Below, one piece after another: positions 1 to 5,137 of a stretch of 6,866 nt of DNA. Each line of letters begins with the position of its first letter. The first letter of the stretch is position 1. The DNA lies in contig JAHIHJ010000177.1 of assembly GCA_018899795.1 (NCBI GenBank), positions 1 through 6,866 of the forward strand, written 5' to 3'. The DNA comes from Methanobacteriota archaeon. GTDB taxonomy: Archaea > Halobacteriota > Methanosarcinia > Methanosarcinales > Methanoperedenaceae. The notes beneath the pieces are model-generated. The model was not told where the DNA came from. It ran no database searches and was given only the letters and a program-made list of their open reading frames with translations. The position numbers were made by a program, and so were the translations under genes.

Positions 1-207
1 CTCATACGAAAAATCCCTACAAGTGGCAAATACACCGGAATACCGGTCGTGGTCGTCCCGATAAGGAATAAAGATGGTTACGGGATCGCAGCTCTTGGCG
101 TTGTGGACATGGTGGGCACGGTAGACCTTGGTTTTGTGTTCGGTGATTATCCTGAAGTCGTAAAGCAGGTACAGGAATGCGTAAGGTCGCGCGTGGCAGT
201 TCCCTGA
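1..207 (+). CDS. DUF2111-like archaeal protein, C-terminal fragment (5' end outside window)
   Basis: Reading frame 1 is open from the first base to TGA at 205-207, giving 68 codons of a protein whose start lies off the left edge. The fragment contains GIPVVVVPIRNKDGYGIAAL followed by GVVDMVGTVDLG and ends in a short helix-like tail (YPEVVKQVQECV). This pattern, a 'PVVV-PIR' strand, an acidic turn and a 'IAALGVVD' strand, is how I remember the C-terminal half of DUF2111, a family of methanogens and relatives with no known function. The assignment is from memory of the family and was not searched. The next gene starts inside this one (31-nt overlap), so the two are probably cotranscribed and translationally coupled. 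No catalytic residues can be named. Confidence 0.6.
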   Translation, partial: LIRKIPTSGKYTGIPVVVVPIRNKDGYGIAALGVVDMVGTVDLGFVFGDYPEVVKQVQECVRSRVAVP

Positions 208-650
208 AACTGTGCATTCGTCCCGCTAAAAAAGAGGACATGCCCGCCATTCTGGAACTTGAGAAAATCTGTTTTAAAGAAGAAACGTTTCATAAAAGGC
301 AGATCAAATATCTCCTCCTCAAGGCAAGATCTACTGTCCTTGTTGCATCACTTGAAGGCAATATTGTTGGGTCTATTATTATCCTGTTAAGAAAACACAT
401 CTCAAATGCCAGGATATATTCCCTGAACGTGCATCCTTCATACAGGCGCCTTGGCATCGGGAGTTCACTTATGGATCACAGCGAAGACATATTGGTGAAT
501 ATGGGATACAGGAATTTCACGCTTGAAGCCGGTGTTAATAATATTGCAGCCCAGAATCTGTATGTCTCAAAAGGATTTTCATTAGAACGGAGGATGGAAA
601 AATATTACAAGAACGGAGACGAAGCGATCCGTTTCATCAAGAAATTATGA
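177..650 (+). CDS. GNAT-family N-acetyltransferase, RimI-like
   Basis: This 157-residue protein is a single GNAT domain, expected to transfer an acetyl group from acetyl-CoA to an amine. The N-terminal strand and helix are at residues 12-34 (IRPAKKEDMPAILELE). The strand at 79-87 (RIYSLNVHP) leads into the acetyl-CoA pyrophosphate loop R90-R-L-G93-I-G95, and the late segment E117-AGVNNIAAQNLYVSKGF carries the usual N..A..LY..GF pattern of RimI-like enzymes. Length matches RimI (about 150-160). ATG 177 is the first possible start in this frame after the upstream region and has AGGT at 167-170 as a ribosome site, which forces a 31-nt overlap with the upstream gene. Its stop (648-650) overlaps the stop of the convergent ATP-grasp gene by 6 nt. 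RimI enzymes acetylate protein N-termini; here the substrate could instead be a small peptide made by the neighbouring ligase, but that is inference. Confidence 0.88.
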   Translation: MRKVARGSSLKLCIRPAKKEDMPAILELEKICFKEETFHKRQIKYLLLKARSTVLVASLEGNIVGSIIILLRKHISNARIYSLNVHPSYRRLGIGSSLMDHSEDILVNMGYRNFTLEAGVNNIAAQNLYVSKGFSLERRMEKYYKNGDEAIRFIKKL

Positions 651-1505
651 TGCCAGCGCACAGATGATCTTTTCGTAGATGTCCTGGTCTATCGTATCTT
701 CAAAACCATCGTATATGCTGGGATTGTCATTTATCTCTATAACACTGTACCCATCTTTTGTTTCCTTCACATCAAGCCCGTACAGTCCGTCTCCCACGCA
801 TTTTGAAAGTCCTATACAGATATCTTTTAATTCCAGTGATATGGAATCCCTGGGTACGGCGATCGTATCGCCCCAAACGTTCCTTCCATTTATCTTTGAT
901 TTCACTTTCCATCCGCCTTCAGGGATGCAGTACTTGCACAGGTATAATATTTCATTTTGAAGTATTCCAACACGCCAGTCAAAATCCGATCGTATGTATT
1001 CCTGTACGATCACTACTTTCGATTTTCGAAGGAATCTTTTTGATAACTCGATAAATTCGTCCCTGTTATTTGCCTTCTCAACATGCGAGGAGAAACGGGT
1101 ATAGGGTGTTTTGATAATAACGGGCGTCCCAAGTTCCTCGAATATATCGTCAATGGTATTCTCTTCTCCTGTGAAAAGCACAGCCTTCGGAGATGGTATA
1201 TTGTTTTTCAGGAACAGGTCATTAAGGATCGCTTTGTTCGAGCACGTCCTGATAGAGTGCGGGGAATCTATTACCTTGAGCCCGTTTTGTTCAGCAAGTC
1301 TTGAAGCGATATAGGCTGAATTGCTCGGGTCGGTCGTTGCTCTTATGAATAAGGCGTCGTACTCAGGGATCCTTGAAATATCATCCTTAAAAATAAATAC
1401 AAAGGAATGACCCATTGATTCTGCAGCCGATTTGAATTTGGCAAGGGCATTACGCTCTGATCTATCATTAAAGTTATATGCTTCAACAAAACATGCGATC
1501 TTCAT
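645..1505 (-). CDS. RimK-like ATP-grasp amino-acid/peptide ligase
   Basis: This 286-residue cytosolic protein is an ATP-grasp ligase, which would activate a carboxylate as acyl phosphate using ATP and join it to an amine. The pre-ATP-grasp part (residues 1-85) includes ALFIRATTDPSNSAYIASR and VIDSPHSIRTCSNK, as in RimK-like enzymes paired with RLAN domains. Nucleotide-contact candidates are K91, K132 (in VIIKTP) and Q168-E169-Y170. Other signature parts are D177-W-R178 in DFDWRVGIL and the magnesium triad D245, E257 and N259 (in VIEINDNPS). All expected catalytic positions look intact. The start is ATG 1505, 7 nt downstream of the RLAN gene's TGA; the ribosome site is weak (GAG), suggesting coupling to the upstream gene. 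In many bacteria RLAN and this ligase are one polypeptide; here they are separate genes in different frames. Specific amino acids joined cannot be told. Confidence 0.88.
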   Translation of the reverse strand: MKIACFVEAYNFNDRSERNALAKFKSAAESMGHSFVFIFKDDISRIPEYDALFIRATTDPSNSAYIASRLAEQNGLKVIDSPHSIRTCSNKAILNDLFLKNNIPSPKAVLFTGEENTIDDIFEELGTPVIIKTPYTRFSSHVEKANNRDEFIELSKRFLRKSKVVIVQEYIRSDFDWRVGILQNEILYLCKYCIPEGGWKVKSKINGRNVWGDTIAVPRDSISLELKDICIGLSKCVGDGLYGLDVKETKDGYSVIEINDNPSIYDGFEDTIDQDIYEKIICALAS

Positions 1506-1512
1506 GGAATTC

Positions 1513-2157
1513 TCAGGACTTATTCAGTTCATGCACTTTTTCTCTAACGATATCCCATTTCACTTCTTTTTTCGCGGCAGGTTCACAATGGTTCAAAATA
1601 ACATTTCCATCGTCTATCTGCACTATTAATTTGCATATTGGGATATTGAAGATATTAAAGAACTTCTCTGTGAAGGCTGAGGTCTCATCGTTCGTGGATT
1701 CACCGAACATCTGCACGATCTCATGTACTTCGCCATTGACATGATGCAGCGCCACCGGATACCGGGCGTTCATACTCATTTTTTTCATCATTTCTTCCAG
1801 TTTGGAGCTCGTTCTCACTATCTTCATCGAGTTATTTGTGAAAGGATTTACCGCCAACAGCATTACAGGCGTGTCCAGGTCATCCCTGGTTTTTGTTATA
1901 AGCCTGTAACTATTTGTGGGCAGTCCATTCCTTTTTGCCTTCTCGATCAGTAACGGGTTCCTGTATGCATCCATTATTTCAGCACAGCCTGGCGTGACGT
2001 CTACTCCATAGGTTTCAGCATGCGCAGATACATAATACCCCATCCGCAGGTAGCGGTAGTCATGGTTGATATTAAGTACGCTGTCGTGCACTGGTTGCCT
2101 TAAAAAAAATAACGGACTAGAGTCGCTTTCGTCTTCTTCTTCACTGACTATTATCAT
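1513..2157 (-). CDS. RLAN-domain protein (RimK-like ATP-grasp N-terminal domain), stand-alone
   Basis: This 214-residue protein lies directly upstream of the ATP-grasp ligase and reads as the RLAN domain normally fused to the front of such ligases. The best match to my memory of that family is residues 29-51 (a core of DYRYLRMGYYVSAHAETYG) followed by VTPGCAEIMDAYRNPLL, and a late segment FFNIFNIPICKLIVQ at 166-180. After an acidic N-terminus (EEEDESD, 6-12) the RLAN-like part covers roughly 20-182, and the tail from 195 to 214 is charged and helical. The role of RLAN is not established; it is thought to help the ligase with substrate selection or binding. Start ATG 2157 is supported by a TATA box 40 nt upstream. 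The stop is 7 nt from the ligase's start, so the pair is an operon and probably forms a complex. No signal peptide or membrane segment is present. Confidence 0.72.
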   Translation of the reverse strand: MIIVSEEEDESDSSPLFFLRQPVHDSVLNINHDYRYLRMGYYVSAHAETYGVDVTPGCAEIMDAYRNPLLIEKAKRNGLPTNSYRLITKTRDDLDTPVMLLAVNPFTNNSMKIVRTSSKLEEMMKKMSMNARYPVALHHVNGEVHEIVQMFGESTNDETSAFTEKFFNIFNIPICKLIVQIDDGNVILNHCEPAAKKEVKWDIVREKVHELNKS

Positions 2158-2196
2158 TTTAGATATCAGTCCACTGGATTATCATTATATGCCAAG

Positions 2197-2204
2197 TATA
2201 AATA
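2197..2204 (-). promoter_or_regulatory. TATA box for the RLAN/ATP-grasp operon
   Basis: The minus strand reads TATTTATA, 40 nt before ATG 2157. Archaeal transcription starts about 25 nt downstream of the box, which predicts a start near 2175 and a leader of about 18 nt. The same octamer sits at the same distance upstream of the membrane-protein gene. Confidence 0.5.
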
Positions 2205-2233
2205 AGTAACGAGTGATAAGGGCTGTTTCGTAT

Positions 2234-2242
2234 GAAAAAGAA
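2234..2242 (-). terminator. Possible T-rich terminator after the membrane-protein gene
   Basis: Immediately after the TAA of the membrane-protein gene the minus strand reads TTCTTTTTC. Archaeal RNA polymerase can stop at runs of T without a hairpin, so this may end that transcript before the RLAN promoter. The run has only five consecutive T, so the call is weak. Confidence 0.3.
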
Positions 2243-2614
2243 TTATCTTGCGAACTCAGGAAGCTCGTGGGGGAGATATTTTTTATCCGCTGATAATCTT
2301 AACGCTTTATACCAGTCATGGGCAAATAATACGATACACATGAATCCCAGCATCTCCATTAGTTCGAAATATATCTTCGCATTAGGAAGACCTGCCCCTT
2401 CAAGGATCTGATGCCCCATGAAAAATACGGTGAATGAAAATACATAGATGCAGTTCTTTTTAAAGAAAGATTCATTGAAAAATGTATTTATTTTTACATC
2501 CTCTTTATCGAGGTCTTTCCATAAGAACCATATCTGTATAGAAAGAAAAATAAATACCATATATAACGAGAATATTATAAATTCTATAAATTTATATATT
2601 ATGATATCATCCAA
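2243..2614 (-). CDS. Small three-helix membrane protein, function unknown
   Basis: I do not recognise this 123-residue protein. It has three hydrophobic segments: about 8-32 (rich in I, F, L), about 55-68 (CIYVFSFTVFFMGH) and about 82-99 (YFELMEMLGFMCIVLFAH). Between the first two is a charged, lysine-rich loop (33-53) and the C-terminal 20 residues are charged and soluble. Polar or charged residues inside or beside helices 2 and 3 (H68, E72, E84, E87, H99, D100) could bind a ligand or metal, but nothing shows this. The start is TTG 2614: an in-frame TGA lies eight codons upstream, no ATG is available near the N-terminus, GGAAG lies about 10 nt upstream and a TATA box lies 41 nt upstream. The gene is followed on the same strand, after 85 nt, by the RLAN/ATP-grasp pair. 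It is divergent from the actin operon. Confidence 0.68.
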   Translation of the reverse strand: MDDIIIYKFIEFIIFSLYMVFIFLSIQIWFLWKDLDKEDVKINTFFNESFFKKNCIYVFSFTVFFMGHQILEGAGLPNAKIYFELMEMLGFMCIVLFAHDWYKALRLSADKKYLPHELPEFAR

Positions 2615-2654
2615 GCCTGAACACTTCCTATCTTTTGTTCAATTATTCTTGGGT

Positions 2655-2662
2655 TATAAATA
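2655..2662 (-). promoter_or_regulatory. TATA box for the membrane-protein gene
   Basis: The minus strand reads TATTTATA, 41 nt before the TTG start at 2614, predicting a transcript start near 2633 and a leader of about 19 nt. Its match in sequence and spacing to the box at 2197-2204 supports both the promoter and the TTG start. Confidence 0.5.
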
Positions 2663-2852
2663 GTTTTCGGAATCATGCAAGAATTCCCAGATTGATTGCG
2701 TCACGCGCATAATCACAAAGAACTGGGATGAACAGCGTGCGTGTGAATATGGTATACCGTGCGCTTTCAGGGATAAGGAACTGAACCATTAATTGACGCA
2801 GGTTTCATTATAAAGCGATATTTATGGGCTGATAAGCACCTATCACGTAAAC

Positions 2853-2860
2853 TATATATT
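2853..2860 (+). promoter_or_regulatory. TATA box for the actin/ArlD-E operon
   Basis: TATATATT is preceded by a purine-rich BRE-like stretch (cgtaaac). A start near 2882 would give a leader of about 25 nt. The ribosome site GAGGG at 2896-2900 lies 6 nt before ATG 2907, fitting this promoter. The upstream part of the divergent spacer (2664-2850) holds the 8-bp palindrome GGTATACC at 2751-2758 and otherwise no gene that I can support. Confidence 0.5.
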
Positions 2861-2906
2861 TCAGCAAGGCGTTAATCCTCTATTATTATAATAATGAGGG
2901 ATATGA

Positions 2907-3944
2907 ATGGCATCAAAAAATACAGTTAAAAACCCAATTGCAGGGTCCAAAATTTTGTTCATCGGCGTTGATCTTGGCACGAACCATACGGCGATATCTA
3001 CGAGCGATGGAAAGAAAAACAGCATTCTGAGCGTTGTAGGAACGCCAAGGGATGCAGTTGCATCGAAGTTCCTGAAAAAAGAGCACCTGTTCGGCGAAGA
3101 AGCGCTCACCCACAGGGTTGCCCTGAACCTGTTCAAGCCCATCGAGGATGGTGTCCTTAAAAATGAGACTGAGGAGATTGAAGCGGCAAGAGGATTAATT
3201 GAGCATGTGCTCCAGTCAGTAGATGGGGAAAGGGATATTCAGAAATATGCTATTATAGGAGTGCCTGCCCGCGCAAGCGTGCTAAGTAAAAAAACCGTCA
3301 TGGATCTGGCATCTGGGTTCTTTGATGGCGTAATGGTGGCAAGCGAACCTTTCTGCGTGGCGTACAAGCTCGGCAAACTTGAGCATACGCTGGTCGTGGA
3401 TATCGGGGCAGGGACCACTGACCTGTGCAGAGTGCACGGCACTTTTCCCGGGACTGACGACCAGATAAGCACTAACAAAGCCGGTAATTACATTGATAGG
3501 GAGTTCGTAAGGCTCATCCAGGATAGCTATACGGACGTAAGGGTCACTCTTGAGATGGCAAGGAAATGGAAAGAACAGTATTCATTTGTAGGGGATATCG
3601 GAAAAGAAGTGATCGTGGAAGTACCGGTAGGGGCTTCGACGCTTAAGCTCTCAGTCACAAAAGAGTTAAAACATGCATGCGAATCTATTATCCCTGACAT
3701 TTTATCTGGAATATCCAAACTGATCTCTACTTACGAACCTGACTTCCAGGATAACCTGCGTTCCAATATATATCTCGCAGGAGGCGGCAGCCAGATAAGG
3801 AATTTGCCAGCCGTTCTGGAAAAGCATATGGAACTATTCGGCGGAGGCAAAGTTTCGATATTCAAGGACCCAATTTACGGAGGCGCTGACGGCGCCCTGA
3901 AACTTGCCATGGATATGCCCCAGGAGTTCTGGCAGACAACGTAA
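2907..3944 (+). CDS. MamK-family actin-like ATPase (filament-forming)
   Basis: This 345-residue protein has a complete actin-fold ATPase core. Phosphate-1 motif is FIGVDLGTNHTAIS (18-31, D22). The phosphate-2 motif is VVDIGAGTTDL (163-173, D165), and the adenosine motif is YLAGGGSQIRNLP (289-301). E147 in SEPF is the likely water-activating residue. The FGEEALTHR (62-70), DGVMVASEPF (140-149), YEPDFQDNLRSNI and DPIYGGADGALKLAMDMP segments follow the MamK pattern closely rather than MreB, ParM or crenactin. Family MamK proteins are about 347 residues, and as I recall their tested residues are E143 and D161, which would be E147 and D165 here. MamK builds the filament that positions magnetosomes in magnetotactic bacteria, but MamK-like proteins also occur outside them. 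No magnetosome gene is visible here, so I expect a different cargo or a shape or positioning role. ATG 2907 has GAGGG 6 nt upstream. The stop abuts the next gene's ATG. No symbol is given because the magnetosome role is not supported. Confidence 0.9.
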   Translation: MASKNTVKNPIAGSKILFIGVDLGTNHTAISTSDGKKNSILSVVGTPRDAVASKFLKKEHLFGEEALTHRVALNLFKPIEDGVLKNETEEIEAARGLIEHVLQSVDGERDIQKYAIIGVPARASVLSKKTVMDLASGFFDGVMVASEPFCVAYKLGKLEHTLVVDIGAGTTDLCRVHGTFPGTDDQISTNKAGNYIDREFVRLIQDSYTDVRVTLEMARKWKEQYSFVGDIGKEVIVEVPVGASTLKLSVTKELKHACESIIPDILSGISKLISTYEPDFQDNLRSNIYLAGGGSQIRNLPAVLEKHMELFGGGKVSIFKDPIYGGADGALKLAMDMPQEFWQTT

Positions 3945-4532
3945 ATGCAGCAGCAAATAAAGGGCACTAAAGAAAAAACACTGAATCAGTGGCTCATGTT
4001 CATGCTTGAGAGAGTGGGACATAACAATCTTCCCATGCTTCTTGATCATTATGAGAACCTCGGCTGGATAAGCATGGATGTTTCGGATAAGCTGATCGAC
4101 CTTGCCGAAACCCAGAAACAGCGCTATGAAGGGCCTTCATGGACTCTCTCAGCCGAAGATCACCGAATTTCCATGCTTTTCATAGAAAAGCTTCAGGGAA
4201 AGCCTGTTGAGATATCGCTACTTTCTACCATTGCTCCGCCAAAGGCAAAGCCGCAGCAGACTGAAAGAATAGCGCCCAGGGAGAGTTATGTCGAGTCGCA
4301 CAGGCTGGAGAAGGATGAACTGGAATTCGCAGTGCAGCGCCGTGAAGTTACAATAAGGAACCTTGAGGTGGAGCTTGAGAAAAAGGATGTTGAGATAAGC
4401 AAGCTCAAAGAACTTATTCAGGAACTCGAACATGAACTCAATGAAAACCGGGATGAGATCAAAAAGAACCGGATCTACAGGGGAATACTGGAAGAAAATA
4501 TCAGGTTGAAAAAGGTGGATTTTGGCAGATAG
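3945..4532 (+). CDS. ArlD/E (FlaD/E)-like domain protein with coiled coil, partner of the actin
   Basis: This 195-residue protein starts on the base after the actin gene's TAA, so it is surely cotranscribed and probably made in proportion to the actin. Residues 14-54 (LNQWLMFMLERVGHNNLP, then LLDHYENLGWIS and DVSDKLIDLAE) match the pattern I know from the archaellum D/E domain: a W-L-F-L-RVG helix, NL..LLDYY and GWIS. Positions 60-95 add a second predicted helical region, 96-116 is a proline/glutamine linker, and about 119-175 is a strongly charged heptad-rich coiled coil (EVELEKKDVEISKLKELIQE). The C-terminus is basic. In archaella, ArlD/E belong to the cytosolic motor/switch complex; in that family the D/E domain is usually near the C-terminus, here it is N-terminal. 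No signal peptide or membrane helix. I infer an adaptor linking the actin filament to another structure; the family call is good, the role is speculative. Confidence 0.72.
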   Translation: MQQQIKGTKEKTLNQWLMFMLERVGHNNLPMLLDHYENLGWISMDVSDKLIDLAETQKQRYEGPSWTLSAEDHRISMLFIEKLQGKPVEISLLSTIAPPKAKPQQTERIAPRESYVESHRLEKDELEFAVQRREVTIRNLEVELEKKDVEISKLKELIQELEHELNENRDEIKKNRIYRGILEENIRLKKVDFGR

Positions 4533-4571
4533 TAGTCATTGGGTTTGTTGAAAAGCAATTATCGGGTAATA

Positions 4572-4578
4572 CTTTTTG
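4572..4578 (+). terminator. Possible T-tract terminator of the actin operon
   Basis: CTTTTTG lies 40 nt after the ArlD/E-like gene's stop and just before a palindrome. Five T in a row is a modest archaeal termination signal; it is the only T run before the next promoter. Confidence 0.25.
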
Positions 4579-4610
4579 CCAAATGTGACATGATAAATCA
4601 TGTTATTTGG
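4579..4610 (+). repeat. 32-nt imperfect palindrome, candidate operator
   Basis: The arms are CCAAAT (4579-4584) with ATTTGG (4605-4610), and inside them ACATGAT (4588-4594) with ATCATGT (4597-4603) around a central AA. GTG on one side and T on the other break the symmetry. The paired AT-rich arms and the place just upstream of the regulator's promoter favour a protein-binding site over a terminator; the hairpin is not followed by a T tract. The left arm contains the 10-mer AATGTGACAT that recurs at 4667-4676. Confidence 0.45.
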
Positions 4611-4630
4611 TTTGACTTCTTATAGTAATA

Positions 4631-4638
4631 TTTAAATA
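4631..4638 (+). promoter_or_regulatory. TATA box candidate for the regulator-ppsA operon
   Basis: TTTAAATA lies between the two copies of AATGTGACAT (4582-4591 and 4667-4676). It would start transcription near 4660 with a leader of about 45 nt. A second AT-rich candidate (TATATAGTA, 4650-4658) would start near 4680 with a leader of about 25 nt. I cannot choose between them; either start would fall at or beside the downstream copy of the 10-mer. Confidence 0.4.
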
Positions 4639-4666
4639 ATCGACTTGAGTATATAGTATTCATATT

Positions 4667-4676
4667 AATGTGACAT
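4667..4676 (+). repeat. Second copy of AATGTGACAT motif, candidate operator half
   Basis: AATGTGACAT is an exact copy of 4582-4591, and both copies are followed 19-20 nt later by TTATTTGG-like sequence (4603-4610 and 4689-4696). This copy lies near the predicted transcription start. It also forms an AATGT/ACATT inverted pair with 4685-4689. Together they look like repressor sites flanking the promoter. Confidence 0.4.
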
Positions 4677-4694
4677 ACCATATAACATTTATTT

Positions 4695-4699
4695 GGAGG
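4695..4699 (+). promoter_or_regulatory. Strong ribosome binding site that fixes the regulator's TTG start
   Basis: GGAGG lies 5 nt before TTG 4705. The other in-frame TTG at 4693 has no ribosome site and overlaps this one, so translation should begin at 4705. Confidence 0.7.
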
Positions 4700-4704
4700 C
4701 GGAC

Positions 4705-5136
4705 TTGAAAACGACCCTAAAGGGGTTTCTGTATACACCTGAATGGCTTGCATCTTTTGAGAAGGATATTGCCGGGGAGATCATCCTGAGCCAGAAGCCT
4801 GGGGAAGTGATAAGGGAATACAGGACGAGATATGAAATGTCTCAGGAAGAGCTCGGGGAGTTAATGGAATTGCGTCGTGAATCAATTTCGCGCATTGAGA
4901 ACGGCAGTGTGACTCCCACGTTTGATTTTGTGAAGTCGTTCATCAGCGCTGTGGCGCTTATCGAGGCTATCAGGGTTGAAAGAACGCAGAATAAGGAAAT
5001 AAATGTTCATTTACTTGAAAACATAGCAAGAGAGTCACGTTTTTCAATCGAAAAACTGCCTTTCGTGCTAAAACTGGCTGTTGAAAGTTATGATAAAAAA
5101 CTCAATAAGATAAGGAAATCATTAAAGGTGAAATAA
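4705..5136 (+). CDS. Xre-type helix-turn-helix transcriptional regulator of the ppsA operon
   Basis: This 143-residue protein has one helix-turn-helix domain at about residues 34-85: VIREYRTRYEMSQEELGELM, then ELRRESISRIENG with R57, R58 and S60 on the recognition helix, the common Xre/Cro signature. The N-terminal 30 residues (WLASFEKDIAGEIIL) and the C-terminal half (86-143, helical and charged, ending KIRKSLKVK) are outside the DNA-binding domain and may dimerise or sense a ligand. I recall archaeal regulators with this EWL/HTH/EAIR arrangement but give no COG with certainty. TTG 4705 is chosen for the GGAGG 5 nt upstream; starting at TTG 4693 would only add four residues. The stop is 1 nt before ppsA, so the two are cotranscribed. 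Repeats around the promoter suggest autoregulation. Confidence 0.82.
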   Translation: MKTTLKGFLYTPEWLASFEKDIAGEIILSQKPGEVIREYRTRYEMSQEELGELMELRRESISRIENGSVTPTFDFVKSFISAVALIEAIRVERTQNKEINVHLLENIARESRFSIEKLPFVLKLAVESYDKKLNKIRKSLKVK

Positions 5137-5137
5137 A

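Noticed and set aside
679..1314. Plus-strand frames opposite the ATP-grasp gene
   Set aside because: They mirror a gene with intact catalytic motifs on the other strand, and their products show no family pattern.
2751..2758. GGTATACC palindrome as an operator
   Set aside because: An 8-bp perfect palindrome is expected by chance at this length, occurs once in the spacer, and lies about 100 nt from the actin promoter.
2907..4532. Magnetosome gene island
   Set aside because: Only a MamK-like actin is present. No MamA, MamB, MamM, MamO, MamE or similar magnetosome genes are visible nearby, and the partner gene is an archaeal-type D/E protein.
3945..4532. Part of an archaellum operon
   Set aside because: No archaellin, ArlF, G, H, I or J genes are in the window. 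The domain alone does not show a motility role.
4579..4610. Palindrome as a rho-independent terminator for the actin operon
   Set aside because: The stem is AT-rich and interrupted, and no T run follows it (next bases are tttgacttc). The short T run precedes it. An operator fits better.
4693..4704. TTG 4693 as the regulator's start
   Set aside because: It has no ribosome site upstream and overlaps the GGAGG that serves TTG 4705.
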